From: Megasphaera sp.
GTDB lineage: Bacteria; Bacillota; Negativicutes; Veillonellales; Megasphaeraceae
DNA length: 57,786 nt
Reading direction: 5' to 3'
Assembly: GCA_022649055.1 (NCBI GenBank)
Contig: JALCNL010000001.1
Span: 1-57,786, forward strand
Positions 33,773-42,882 of the stretch are shown here, in pieces; the first letter of the stretch is position 1; every line of letters begins with the position of its first letter. Position numbers and translations under genes: made by a program. A model generated the notes under the pieces. It was not told the DNA's origin and made no database searches. It saw nothing but the letters and a program-made list of their open reading frames with translations.

Positions 33773-33904
33773 GTGCATTATAAAAATATAGGAATTTACG
33801 TTTTAGTACTGGTACTGCTGGTTATCGGACTATACCGGCATGACTATGTATATGTTTGGCAGAAGGCATCTACTATTTGTCTGGAGTGTATCGGGATTGG
33901 GTAA
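33773..33904 (+). CDS. 43-residue CLECIGIG-type membrane protein (CD1871A-like)
   Basis: A GTG start at 33773 follows GGCGGAG. The peptide has one membrane span (IYVLVLVLLVIGLY, residues 8-21), a linker HDYVYVWQKAS and the C-terminal C-L-E-C-I-G-I-G that defines the CD1871A family of CXXC-containing small proteins. These are usually encoded directly before a membrane 4Fe-4S protein, exactly as here; its stop lies 5 nt inside the next gene. The CXXC may be oxidised and reduced by the TlpA-like protein. It is easily missed by gene callers. Confidence 0.75.
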   Translation: MHYKNIGIYVLVLVLLVIGLYRHDYVYVWQKASTICLECIGIG

Positions 33905-34748
33905 GCGTCAAATTATACAGTGCATTACAACCGCTGCTTATAATTTTAATATTTCTGGGTTTATGAATGGCCGTATTTTTCGAGAGGAGAGCAAGGCTGT
34001 TTGTGTACCCGGGTTAAATTGTTATTCTTGTCCGGGAGCCGTTGCGGCATGTCCGTTGGGGGCATTGCAAAGTGCTTTCAGCGGGACTGTACTGCGCATA
34101 CCTTTTTATATCTTAGGTACATTACTGCTGTTTGGCATTATATTTGGGCGATTTATTTGTGGTTGGCTTTGCCCTTTTGGCTTTATTCAAGATTTGTTAT
34201 ACCGAATTCCGGGACCCAAAATAAAACATGTACCGGGAGTATCTGTATTGCGCTGGTTTCGTTATATGATTGCCGTTTTGTTTGTATGTATTCTGCCAGT
34301 TGCGGCTTACTTGATCAGCGGTATCGGTGAACCTGCTTTCTGTAAGTATATCTGTCCGGCAGGAACACTGGAAGCGGCAGTTCCGCTGTTATTTCTGGAT
34401 CAGTCTCTAGCCGCGGCAGTGGGATGGATAACTGCTTGGAAATTTTTCCTTTTAGGGATTTTTCTGGTTTCTATGATTTTTATTTATAGACCTTTTTGTC
34501 GATTTGTTTGTCCGCTGGGTGTTTGGTATGGATTATTTAATCATCGGGCTGTGTTGGGGATTTCTGTACTTGAAGAGCATTGTACACGTTGCGGCATTTG
34601 TCATCAAGTATGTCCTATGGAAGCGACTATTGCAGGTAATGCAGAATGCATTTCCTGCGGAAAATGCACAGATAGTTGTCCCTCTTCAGCAATTTATTTT
34701 CGTAATCCTATTAGGCACAGTGGAATTATGGAGGAAAAAACTAAATGA
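33897..34748 (+). CDS. NapH-like membrane 4Fe-4S-binding protein
   Basis: The protein has about 283 residues. It has a CVPGLNCYSCPGA motif (about residues 35-47), two membrane spans with GRFICGWLCPFGFIQDL (CGWLCPFG) typical of NapH/RdxA-like proteins, a second CRFVCPLGVW motif, and two classical 4Fe-4S clusters near the end (CTRCGICHQVCP and CISCGKCTDSCP). It probably moves electrons across or along the membrane. TTG at 33897 is my preferred start (GGAG 10 nt upstream); an ATG at 33840 would overlap the previous gene by 65 nt. The stop overlaps the next ATG by 4 nt. Confidence 0.75.
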   Translation: MGKRQIIQCITTAAYNFNISGFMNGRIFREESKAVCVPGLNCYSCPGAVAACPLGALQSAFSGTVLRIPFYILGTLLLFGIIFGRFICGWLCPFGFIQDLLYRIPGPKIKHVPGVSVLRWFRYMIAVLFVCILPVAAYLISGIGEPAFCKYICPAGTLEAAVPLLFLDQSLAAAVGWITAWKFFLLGIFLVSMIFIYRPFCRFVCPLGVWYGLFNHRAVLGISVLEEHCTRCGICHQVCPMEATIAGNAECISCGKCTDSCPSSAIYFRNPIRHSGIMEEKTK

Positions 34749-35287
34749 AAAAGATTATCGTATTTTGTATAGCGGTTATATTGTCGGCATCTATAATGGG
34801 ATGTGCTGCACAGGAATCCCCTTCTAAGGAAAGCAGCAATTCACAGCGTCAGACGGCGGCTAATACAACGGTTGATAAGACAGCTCCTGATTTGCAACTG
34901 AAAACTTTAGATGGTAAAAGTATTTCATTGAAGCAATTATACCAAGATAAACCTGTATACTTAAATTTTTGGGCCTCATGGTGTCCGCCTTGTGTTCAAG
35001 AAATGCCGCATATTCAACGTTTACAAAAACAATATGGAAGCAAGATTCATTTTGTAGCGGTTACTGTTGATGAGAACTCAAGTGATGCGGCCGATTTTAT
35101 TCAAAAAAACAGTATAACTATGCCAATATATACAGGAGATTTAAAAGCTATAACACAGGAATACGGTGTGTCAGCAATTCCCGTGTCAATTATTATTGAT
35201 ACGAATGGAAAAATTTTAGCAAAGCGTGTAGGGGGGATGGATGAACAGGAACTGAAAGAATTTTTGGCACCTGTTTTAACCAAATAG
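34745..35287 (+). CDS. TlpA-like thioredoxin-fold lipoprotein
   Basis: The protein has 180 residues. A lipoprotein signal peptide ends in the lipobox SIMGC (Cys20). A Ser/Gln-rich linker follows, then a thioredoxin domain with ASWCPPC (about residues 79-85) and a cis-Pro segment SAIPVSIIID near residue 143. It is anchored outside the membrane and should reduce disulfides there, such as the CXXC of the small membrane protein. It overlaps the upstream gene (ATGA). It closes the redox cluster; a terminator follows. Confidence 0.85.
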   Translation: MKKIIVFCIAVILSASIMGCAAQESPSKESSNSQRQTAANTTVDKTAPDLQLKTLDGKSISLKQLYQDKPVYLNFWASWCPPCVQEMPHIQRLQKQYGSKIHFVAVTVDENSSDAADFIQKNSITMPIYTGDLKAITQEYGVSAIPVSIIIDTNGKILAKRVGGMDEQELKEFLAPVLTK

Positions 35288-35355
35288 TATAATAAATATT
35301 TGATGCTCTATTATAAATAATACGACTTGACCAGTAAAGAGAACAGTGTGATAAT

Positions 35356-35397
35356 AAAAAAAAGCAAAGGTGCTTGCAGGCGCCTTTGCTTTTTTTT
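35356..35397 (+). terminator. Strong, probably bidirectional terminator after the redox cluster
   Basis: GCAAAGGTGC (35364-35373) pairs with GCGCCTTTGC (35380-35389) with one G-T pair. It is flanked by eight A residues on the left and eight T on the right. Confidence 0.9.
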
Positions 35398-35527
35398 GTT
35401 TTTTGGTAATATGTTTTAATATTGAAATATATAATAAATACATTGAAAATACTCCTGCATTATGTATGAGGAAAGAGACTGTTACATAACACAAGAGATT
35501 TTGTGTTTACGAGGGGGAATAATCGAT

Positions 35528-36757
35528 ATGAACATTAAACAGTGTGTACATGATAATGTTGGTGAAATCACTGGACTACATCAGTATTTTCATATGTATC
35601 CGGAATTATCTACAGAAGAATTTAGCACGATGGAATATATTCAAAAAAAGTTAAAAGAGTACAACATTCCGTCAGTACATATAGAAAAGGGTGGAATACT
35701 GGGGATTATTGATAGTGGTAAACCGGGGAAAACATTATTATTACGAGCTGATATAGATGCTTTGCCAATTACAGAATCAGATATTAATATATCAAAACAA
35801 AAAAAATATATATCCCAGAATAAAGGAATTATGCATGCCTGTGGGCATGATGGTCATACGGCAATGCTATTAGTGGAGGGAAAAATATTACAAGAAAATC
35901 GTAATGAATGGGAAGGCAAAGTCGTATTGATGTTTGAAGAAGGCGAAGAAAACGGCAGCCGGTATTTGCTTCAATTTTTTGCATATTTTAAGAAACATGC
36001 TATTCATGTAGATGGATGCTACGGTACACATGTCAGATGGGATATCCCTTCGGGAAAAATAGGTATTATAACCGGACCGGCAATGGCGGGTGTATTTGCT
36101 TTTGATATTACATTGATGGGAATAGGTGGACATGGTTCCCGTCCTGATTTAGCTGTTAATCCGATTGATTGCTTTGCAGCTATTTATAACGGAATCAATA
36201 CTATCCGTATGCGAAATATATCTCCGCAGCATTGTCTGACTGTATCTATAGGAAAACTCAAAGGCGGTGAACGGATAAACGTTATATCTGATATGTTAGA
36301 ATTTGGGGGAACTGTACGATATTTTGATGAAAATGATGGCAAGCAGTTTAAAGAAAAGTTAGAACGTATTTTAGAAAATGAATGCAGCAACTTTGGCTGC
36401 CGGTATATCGTCAATAAAAAATCCTTGAATTATGTTTTGCGCAATAATGAAGACTGTGCCAGAATTGCTTGTAATTCAATTGCGAAGAATTTGGGAGAAA
36501 ATGTTTTATATGCGGTACAACCTTGGATGGCTTCAGAAAGCATGGCTCTTACACTTCGGGTGTATCCGGGTGTGTTTTCATTTACCGGTATTGCTAATAC
36601 GGAAATTGGCAGTGGAGCCAATCATCATACGGCCGCTTTTGATATAGATGATGCAGGTTTGGTGACGGGTGTTGCTGCGGCTATTTCTTACTCTTTGGCA
36701 TTTCTGGCGTATACACAGCCTATTCCCTTTACGGCGCAGTCTATAGAGCAAGCTTGA
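35528..36757 (+). CDS. M20-family amidohydrolase
   Basis: The protein has 409 residues. Metal-binding motifs are LRADIDALPI (about residue 72), HACGHDGHTAML (about 100-111) and FEEGEENGSR (about 136), matching the IAA-amino-acid-hydrolase/aminoacylase branch of M20. It should release an acyl group or amino acid from an N-acyl amino acid in the cytoplasm. GAGGGGG lies upstream of ATG 35528. It is alone on its transcript, with decayed genes downstream. Confidence 0.85.
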   Translation: MNIKQCVHDNVGEITGLHQYFHMYPELSTEEFSTMEYIQKKLKEYNIPSVHIEKGGILGIIDSGKPGKTLLLRADIDALPITESDINISKQKKYISQNKGIMHACGHDGHTAMLLVEGKILQENRNEWEGKVVLMFEEGEENGSRYLLQFFAYFKKHAIHVDGCYGTHVRWDIPSGKIGIITGPAMAGVFAFDITLMGIGGHGSRPDLAVNPIDCFAAIYNGINTIRMRNISPQHCLTVSIGKLKGGERINVISDMLEFGGTVRYFDENDGKQFKEKLERILENECSNFGCRYIVNKKSLNYVLRNNEDCARIACNSIAKNLGENVLYAVQPWMASESMALTLRVYPGVFSFTGIANTEIGSGANHHTAAFDIDDAGLVTGVAAAISYSLAFLAYTQPIPFTAQSIEQA

Positions 36758-36813
36758 TTTTTATCATATAAAAATGATATTTTAGAAATTAAAATGTTAT
36801 AGGGCGCGCTCAG

Positions 36814-37107
36814 TCAAGGATAGACATTCAGCATGGACAGCATCTTCGCAGGAACGTATAATAGACACTGTTTTTTGAAAGAGTGTGGAGGTATCCAGTC
36901 GAGCATTTCTGCACCTTGTTTCAGGGTATTATGAGAACAGTCGGAAGCAAAATTTTTATCTTTAAATTTTTTATTAATGCTTTTTAGTTCCATGTGTTTT
37001 GTTCTTTGCGAGAGTCTCATTTTTGCAACGGCCCATATTAAACCTGTTAATTTATCAATTGTAAAGAGAATTTTTTTCATTTTCCTATTATTCGTCAAAT
37101 TTATCAT
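36814..37107 (-). pseudogene. C-terminal fragment of an HD-domain protein
   Basis: The open frame reads ILFTIDKLTGLIWAVA, then MELKSINKKFKDKNFASDC and LKQGAEMLDW. This is the C-terminal half of small HD-domain phosphohydrolase-like proteins, in which the same LTGLI, KKFKDK and GAEMLGW segments occur. The N-terminal HD motif with its metal-binding His and Asp is missing. The last 20 residues look unrelated, so there is probably a frameshift near the end. No product is expected. Confidence 0.6.
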
Positions 37108-37119
37108 AAAATTCAGAAT

Positions 37120-37740
37120 TTAATATTGAGTGCAACGCGGAAAGTTGGAGATAAATTACCTTCTTCACATATGCTGGCAAGAAATTTTCATGTCTCCAAA
37201 AATGTAGTTATTCCCTTGATTTGGAACGGGTTATTTATGTAGAAACTTTCAGTAAGATTTTATTTCCTGCTATACGGATTAGGTGTGCTATTTTACCGAG
37301 AGCATTGCAGAATCTTTCATAGCATGTAAAAGGTATAGTGATCTATTTTAATTCAGTATACAATTGACTTGCATTAGCGCGCTTTCTAAAGTCAGGATAT
37401 GATTGATAAACATATATTTAAAATGAAAAAAATATACCTAAAAAAAAGACCTTGCCTATAGAGGCATTAAAAAAGTATTTTGGTACTAGTTGTTGCTATT
37501 GTAAGAGAAAATACAGGATTACACTTAATTACGGAATTTTTTGGTATAGAATTTATAAAAGCATGCATTGATTTTTTTTATAAGCAACATATTATTATTT
37601 ATCCAGATTGGAAATATTCTATGTTCCGGCATATTTTAAGAATCAACTACGGATTAGGTGCCGTCATTTTCCGGAAAGTTGTATTGCACAATACACTGAA
37701 ATTTTTATTGGACAATAAAATGATACAAGGGGGGGATCCT
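37120..37740 (+). pseudogene. Remnant of a MocR-type regulator (GntR HTH plus aminotransferase domain)
   Basis: Near 37130-37215 a segment reads VGDKLPSSHMLARNFHVSKN, the GntR-type HTH of MocR regulators. After a large loss, 37380-37440 gives LARFLKSGYD, then, after a frame change, DKHIFKMKKIYLKKR. From 37480 the frame reads VRENTGLHLITE and YPDWKYS. These match the C-terminal part of the aminotransferase domain in order. The middle, with the PLP-binding Lys, is absent, and stops and frameshifts separate the parts. The open frame at 37480-37803 is therefore a leftover and not a gene. Confidence 0.7.
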
Positions 37741-37813
37741 ATCTTTGTATGTTTGCAATATACTTGTATATGTAGTAATCTGGAATTAAATATATTTATA
37801 TGAGGTGAAATAC

Positions 37814-38650
37814 ATGAAATTGGTTGTTCTTGTTGATAATAATACCATAATTGATCATTATTTTTTAGGAGAACCAGCCTCGTCCTATTATTTGGAAGAA
37901 GGGGATATAAAATTATTATTTGATGTCGGGTATACGGATATTTTTATTAAAAACGCTCAAAAAATGAATATAAATTTAGATAATGTCAACACTATCGTAT
38001 TGTCTCATGGACATAATGATCATGTTGGCGGGTTAGCAGATTTAATTCGATATTATGCGGCTGCTTTTGTAGAGCGAGGGAAATATAATAAACCGCGATT
38101 GATTGCACATCCGTTGGCCTTTTGTGATAAATATGAGGGGAAAAACGAGATAGGATCGGTAATTAAAAAACATACGCTGCAAAAACATTTTAATGTTACT
38201 TTAAGTAAAGATGAAATATGGTTGACAGATAAGCTTGTTTTTTTGGGAGAGATTAAGCGAAGAAATAATTTTGAAAATAAGCAGCCTATAGGAAAAGTTA
38301 TGAATCAAAATAGCTGGGTAGATGATTTTATGTTAGATGATTCTGCGTTAGTATATAAATCTTGTTATGGATTAGTTATTATAACAGGATGTTCACATGC
38401 GGGTATTTGCAACATTATAGAACAAGCAAAAATAATTTGTAAGGAGACAAGAATAGTCAATGTCATAGGTGGATTTCATTTACTTAATCCGGAGGAACAC
38501 ATTCTTGAGGCTACTTGCCACTATATGAAACAAAATAATATACAAAATATCTCTCCTTGTCACTGTACTGATTTAAATTCTAAAATAGCGTTATCTAAAG
38601 ATATTCCTATTCGTGAAGTGGGAGTAGGTACCTTGTTTGAATATAATTAA
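37814..38650 (+). CDS. MBL-fold metallo-hydrolase
   Basis: The protein has 278 residues. The metal motif H-G-H-N-D-H-V-G-G (about residues 63-71) is intact. Further ligands are probably His in TGCSHAGI (about residue 197) and the final SPCHCTD. The layout (LLFDVGYTDIFIKNA, then LSHGHNDHVGGL) matches the branch annotated as dihydropterin-type ribofuranosyl-aminobenzene phosphate synthase-like, common in anaerobes. The substrate is unknown. GAGGTGA precedes ATG 37814. Confidence 0.8.
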   Translation: MKLVVLVDNNTIIDHYFLGEPASSYYLEEGDIKLLFDVGYTDIFIKNAQKMNINLDNVNTIVLSHGHNDHVGGLADLIRYYAAAFVERGKYNKPRLIAHPLAFCDKYEGKNEIGSVIKKHTLQKHFNVTLSKDEIWLTDKLVFLGEIKRRNNFENKQPIGKVMNQNSWVDDFMLDDSALVYKSCYGLVIITGCSHAGICNIIEQAKIICKETRIVNVIGGFHLLNPEEHILEATCHYMKQNNIQNISPCHCTDLNSKIALSKDIPIREVGVGTLFEYN

Positions 38651-38838
38651 TGTAAACTGCACAAATCGGTAACGTGTATTACTTCAGTATTTATCTGCTA
38701 GGATTACAGATGGATTCCAACAACTGCTGGATTAAGAATCGGAATTGATTCTAGGGGACTCGGTAAAAAAATATAAAAATATTCAAGGAGAAATTCAAAG
38801 GCCAATATTTAGTATGCGTTAATTTTATTGTATGTATA

Positions 38839-38910
38839 TGTCTACTGTGAAAAGCATAATGAGCCTTCAAATGGCTATCGTATCAAAAAGTAGTTTTTGT
38901 ACAGTAGACA
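38839..38910. repeat. 72-bp segment with 10-bp terminal inverted repeats
   Basis: TGTCTACTGT (38839-38848) and ACAGTAGACA (38901-38910) are exact inverted repeats at the ends of a 72-bp segment. It begins with TG and ends with CA, like IS3-type ends. An inner AGCC/GGCT hairpin is present. It could be a miniature element or a deleted IS. Confidence 0.45.
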
Positions 38911-38953
38911 TTAAATAGTATACTCCGGTATTTAAGAAAATATATCTTAAAAT

Positions 38954-38994
38954 GATAAAACGAGCCAATGATGTATTAGTTGACTCGTTTTATC
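38954..38994. terminator. Bidirectional terminator between convergent genes
   Basis: GATAAAACGAG (38954-38964) pairs with CTCGTTTTATC (38984-38994). The A-rich and T-rich flanks allow use from both the MBL gene (plus) and the alcohol dehydrogenase (minus). Confidence 0.8.
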
Positions 38995-39016
38995 GTTTAT
39001 TATTTTGAATAATATA

Positions 39017-40186
39017 TTACATATAAGCTTTTTGATATATTTTAATACAATCATTTATCGTTAATTCCAAACGGTCACTTTGAAATAAAAATCCCATAGA
39101 AGTTTTGGCATTTTCTGCCATAGCAGGAAATTCAGCGGGAGAAATTCCATAATCGGACATTTTTAAATTGGCAACACCACAATCTTGTTTCAGTTTCGTT
39201 AAGGCTGTAAGAAAATCAGATGGGTGAGATGTTTCCTGCATACCCATGATCTGCGCTAACCGGATAAAACGGTCATCACATGCATGGTGTTCAATAAACC
39301 AGGAAAAATAAGAGGTACTTAGCATAATTAATCCTGCACCATGAGGCAGCTCTTGATGATAGGCACTGAGAGCATGTTCTAAAGAATGTTGACTTGATGT
39401 GGAACAAACGCACATTTCTATGCCGCCTAAATAATTACCGAAGGCTATTTTTTCCCGCGCATCGATATTAGCACCATTGCGTATGGCCTCCGGTAAATTA
39501 TGACTAATGTATTCAATGGCAGTTAAGGCGATCATGTCGCTCATAAGGCTGGCTTTTTTAGAGATGTATCCTTCAATATTATGGAATAAAGCGTCAAAAC
39601 CTTGCAAGGCCGTGAAATGAGGAGGAACAGAAACCATAAGTTCAGGATCAATAATGGCTAATACGGGAAATAATAGTTCATCCTTAATGGGTGTTTTTTC
39701 TTTTGTTTCCGGATTTGTGATAACACCACCCATGTCTGTTTCTGAACCAGTGCCAGCAGTTGTTGTAATCGCTACGATGGGCAGTGGTTTATTACTGATA
39801 GGTTTGTTTTTCCCTGTACCGTTTGTGATATAGTCCCAAAGATCGCCCTCGTTTGTAGCTACGACAGCGATTCCTTTAGCGGCATCTATGCAGCTGCCGC
39901 CGCCAAGTGCTACGAGAAAATCACAGTCAGCATCTCGGGCAGCTTTGCCGCCGGCCATGACGGTTGATTTCAATGGATTAGCTTCTACTTTGTCAAATAA
40001 AATTGTTTCTATGCCGGACATATGAAGCTGTTCCTCTGTCCTGGATAAATATCCGTTGACCTTGACCGATTTTCCGTTTGATGTAATAAGCATCGCTTTT
40101 TTACCGGGCAATGGTTGCTCGTGCAGATGATTTAATTGTCCGGGTCCAAATAACGTCTTTGTTGGTACAAACATTTTAAAATTCAT
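39017..40186 (-). CDS. Iron-containing alcohol dehydrogenase
   Basis: The protein has 389 residues, the normal length of the Fe-ADH family. GGGSCIDAAKGIA (about residues 98-110) is the NAD-binding signature and TTAGTGSETDMGGVI (about 142-156) the second. His residues in LFHNIEGY (about 205), SSQHSLEHALSAYHQELPHG (SLEHALSAYH, about 270) supply metal ligands. It probably reduces aldehydes or oxidises alcohols in fermentation. AAGGAGGCG precedes the ATG on the minus strand. It is single, with a shared terminator downstream. Confidence 0.9.
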   Translation of the reverse strand: MNFKMFVPTKTLFGPGQLNHLHEQPLPGKKAMLITSNGKSVKVNGYLSRTEEQLHMSGIETILFDKVEANPLKSTVMAGGKAARDADCDFLVALGGGSCIDAAKGIAVVATNEGDLWDYITNGTGKNKPISNKPLPIVAITTTAGTGSETDMGGVITNPETKEKTPIKDELLFPVLAIIDPELMVSVPPHFTALQGFDALFHNIEGYISKKASLMSDMIALTAIEYISHNLPEAIRNGANIDAREKIAFGNYLGGIEMCVCSTSSQHSLEHALSAYHQELPHGAGLIMLSTSYFSWFIEHHACDDRFIRLAQIMGMQETSHPSDFLTALTKLKQDCGVANLKMSDYGISPAEFPAMAENAKTSMGFLFQSDRLELTINDCIKIYQKAYM

Positions 40187-40333
40187 ATTATATACGCCTC
40201 CTTTGTTGCAGCATATGTTGTTTTTTTATTATACCGTAATACTATCAAAAAATCTTGGAAAAATCAGACATAACTTAACCTGCTTTTGATTTTTTAGAAA
40301 AAAGAATTTACTATAGGGGAAATTATAATAAGG

Positions 40334-41749
40334 CTAATCAAACTGCATGCTTATACTTTCCTGGTTATTCATAGAATAACCACCTTTTTCAACATCATCA
40401 AAATCTAATATTTCGTCTTCTGTTTTCAGCGGACTTAATTTTTTTATTATTCCATACGAGTTTTTTAGAGAGAGGTGATCCCCTTTTCCTGATAAAACCC
40501 ATAATGTTTTGTATTTTTCAGGAGGGATGAGAAGCTCGTTTTCCCCCAGTCCATCTGTAAAATATACGAGCAAATCAATTTTTTTTGTATTCGCATATTC
40601 GAACACAGGAGAGAATTTTGTTCCGCCTCTGACATTGATACGTTCTTTTAGGTCATGAATTGTTTTGACAACGTAGGTTCGTCTGATTTCATCATCACAT
40701 TCAACGATGGTAATTTCATGATTATAATTTTGTACAATACGTAATACTTCCTGCATGGCTTGCTTAAATTCACCATCACTGATACTGCCGCTAATATCAA
40801 TGGCAATTATTATTTTAGCTTTATGATTTTTCAAATGACCAGGAAGGTCTAACCGTTCTGGTTGTCTCCTATTTCTTCGTGTTGTTGTTTTTTTTCGGTC
40901 ACAGGTGATAGATCCCATCATTTTTTTTAAATATAAATTCCACGGCAATTCATATAAACTTTTTTTCAATGACGCAATCATACTTTCCAGATATTTTGGA
41001 ATCATCCCTTTTTGCGAAGCGTCAATATATTTCTCTGTAAATTTTTTTAATGTTTGATTATCTAACTCATCAGAGTCATTCCAAATATCATGCGTTGTTT
41101 TTGGATCATATTTTGTTTTGATTTTTTCATTTGTTTTGCTGTCGGTATCGGGTATATTTTTTGTTTTTGTTAATGAATCCAGTGCGGTTTGGATATTGTC
41201 TGCATAATATTCAAAAGATTCAAACGGCAAAAGAAAAAGTGAATACGTCATGTTTATCCACTGCAAGGTTACAGCATCGGGAGGTAAATGTGTTAAGTAT
41301 GTGTTTACGACAATGTCCATGGACATATTTAATGCTAACTTGCTATAATTATTTCTTAAATCTCTTGCCCGGAGAAGATGTAACGATACAATATGCAATA
41401 TTTCATGTTTAATGGTAGTTTCCATTTGATCGGGTGTTAAGGTTAAGAAAATCAACGGATTAAAGTATATGACATATTTTGCATTTTTAAAGTTTACGGC
41501 GGTGGGACTGCTGATATCAAAACGAATTTTTCTTGTCATTTGAAATAAAAAATATCCGTAAAAATTATCCTTGTCTTCCATAAGTTTTACGTTGACTTTA
41601 TCTATAAAATTAAAAAATTCTTTTTTATAATCTACCGGCACTATGATGGAAGCAGACGTATGATCTGACTGTTTTTTTTGGTAATCATCAATGAATGAAT
41701 AGGTTCTTTGGTATAACAGGGAGGCTTCACTGATAAAATAATTTTCCAT
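40334..41749 (-). CDS. VWA-like/DUF2201-type protein with HEILH metal motif
   Basis: The protein has 471 residues. The N-terminal half has a zinc-peptidase-like HEILH motif (about residue 115) followed by long helices. The C-terminal half is a VWA-like domain with the metal-ion-adhesion start DISGSISD (about residue 318), the Thr in VRGGTKFSP and the Asp in YFTDGLGE. This fits the DUF2201/VWA-like family usually paired with MoxR ATPases. ATG 41749 overlaps the AAA gene stop area, so translation is probably coupled. The role of MoxR-VWA pairs is thought to be remodelling or metal insertion; the target here is unknown. Confidence 0.75.
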   Translation of the reverse strand: MENYFISEASLLYQRTYSFIDDYQKKQSDHTSASIIVPVDYKKEFFNFIDKVNVKLMEDKDNFYGYFLFQMTRKIRFDISSPTAVNFKNAKYVIYFNPLIFLTLTPDQMETTIKHEILHIVSLHLLRARDLRNNYSKLALNMSMDIVVNTYLTHLPPDAVTLQWINMTYSLFLLPFESFEYYADNIQTALDSLTKTKNIPDTDSKTNEKIKTKYDPKTTHDIWNDSDELDNQTLKKFTEKYIDASQKGMIPKYLESMIASLKKSLYELPWNLYLKKMMGSITCDRKKTTTRRNRRQPERLDLPGHLKNHKAKIIIAIDISGSISDGEFKQAMQEVLRIVQNYNHEITIVECDDEIRRTYVVKTIHDLKERINVRGGTKFSPVFEYANTKKIDLLVYFTDGLGENELLIPPEKYKTLWVLSGKGDHLSLKNSYGIIKKLSPLKTEDEILDFDDVEKGGYSMNNQESISMQFD

Positions 41750-41754
41750 AAAAA

Positions 41755-42882
41755 TCACCTGATTGAATGATAGGTTTCAAAATATGCAGCTATAAAGGCT
41801 TCATTTTCTTTTGCATGTTTATATACTTCAGGAGCATTGTTTCGAATATCCTTCATGATGCCGATCATTAAATCTACAGGATACATTTTCAAAAATTTCA
41901 TTAAGCGGTTAATATACTCCTCGGGGTGACCGTTTTCTTTATCTATATCGGTATTTAATTGCTTTACTATATTTTTTGCTGCTAAATATAATCGAGTGTG
42001 GCTTTCTGCTGCTATTTTAGCAGGGAGGTCAGCGGAAATCGAATCTGTTGAGAAGACATCTGCATAGGAAATAAGCGGATGATAATCAGCTTCTGCAAAA
42101 TTTACAAATTCTTCGGCAATGACTTTACCCACATTGCCTCGGATAACATTAAAAAATACAGCTCTGGGGATAGTATTTTTGTTTTGCTTATAAATTGAAT
42201 ACACTCTTGAAATCCGCTCATAACTTCTAGGTGTTGCATTAATATCATCTTCGTTGTTTTGATATAAATATTGAGGAAATGTGGAAATAAATTCCATAAC
42301 CTTTTGTTCTATCCCTGTTTCTTCGGCCCAATCCAACCATTGTATATAATCGGGTTCCATATACAACCATACAAAGCGGTTTTCTTGTGCAGCATCCATG
42401 TCGACCGCTTGATAATCATACGTATTGGAGGGATTCATGGCGGCAACAATTTTCACATCTTTCTGTAATACATACCCATTGATTTCTCTATTGAGAATAA
42501 GATTCATCAGTTCTTGCTGTACCGCGTGTTCGCAACGATTTATTTCATCAATAAATAAAAGAACGGCGTTTCCTTTCTCTATTTCTGCATCTATTTCCAG
42601 CAGTTTGTGATGCACGGCATATACGGTTGTTTTTTTCTTAGCGGCTAAACCGTTTTCATTGGGTTTTGTATATGTATCGATGGTTGGCAGTCCGCCAATT
42701 TCTCCTTCTTTAAGGAGATTTCCATCAATACTAATAAGATGCCAGTTGTTTTTTTGCGCTATTTTTGCGGCTAATGCAGTTTTTCCAATGCCGGTTTCTC
42801 CAACGAGCAACGGAACTTCGCCAGCAGCTAATATTAAATCCACGCTTTTTAATGTATCTGTAAAATTCATTGTTATGTCCAC
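41755..42882 (-). CDS. MoxR-like AAA+ ATPase
   Basis: The protein has 375 residues. Walker A is LVGETGIGKTAL (about residues 25-36), Walker B is LLFIDEINRC (about 108-117), and sensor 1 follows in VAAMNPS (about 147). This is a single AAA+ domain of the MoxR group with a helical C-terminal part. The ATG directly follows the stop of the repeat protein gene. It probably works with the VWA-like protein encoded just downstream, the repeat protein serving as a target or adaptor. No disruption is visible. Confidence 0.85.
   Translation of the reverse strand: MDITMNFTDTLKSVDLILAAGEVPLLVGETGIGKTALAAKIAQKNNWHLISIDGNLLKEGEIGGLPTIDTYTKPNENGLAAKKKTTVYAVHHKLLEIDAEIEKGNAVLLFIDEINRCEHAVQQELMNLILNREINGYVLQKDVKIVAAMNPSNTYDYQAVDMDAAQENRFVWLYMEPDYIQWLDWAEETGIEQKVMEFISTFPQYLYQNNEDDINATPRSYERISRVYSIYKQNKNTIPRAVFFNVIRGNVGKVIAEEFVNFAEADYHPLISYADVFSTDSISADLPAKIAAESHTRLYLAAKNIVKQLNTDIDKENGHPEEYINRLMKFLKMYPVDLMIGIMKDIRNNAPEVYKHAKENEAFIAAYFETYHSIR

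Larger units (their letters stand above)
36758..37813. other. Gene-decay stretch
   Basis: It holds two dead genes facing away from each other (HD-domain fragment on minus, MocR-type remnant on plus; separate entries) and no intact gene. Confidence 0.6.

Noticed and set aside
37480-37803. A separate 107-residue gene
   Set aside because: Its sequence matches the C-terminal part of MocR regulators and other pieces of the same protein lie upstream, so it is part of a pseudogene.
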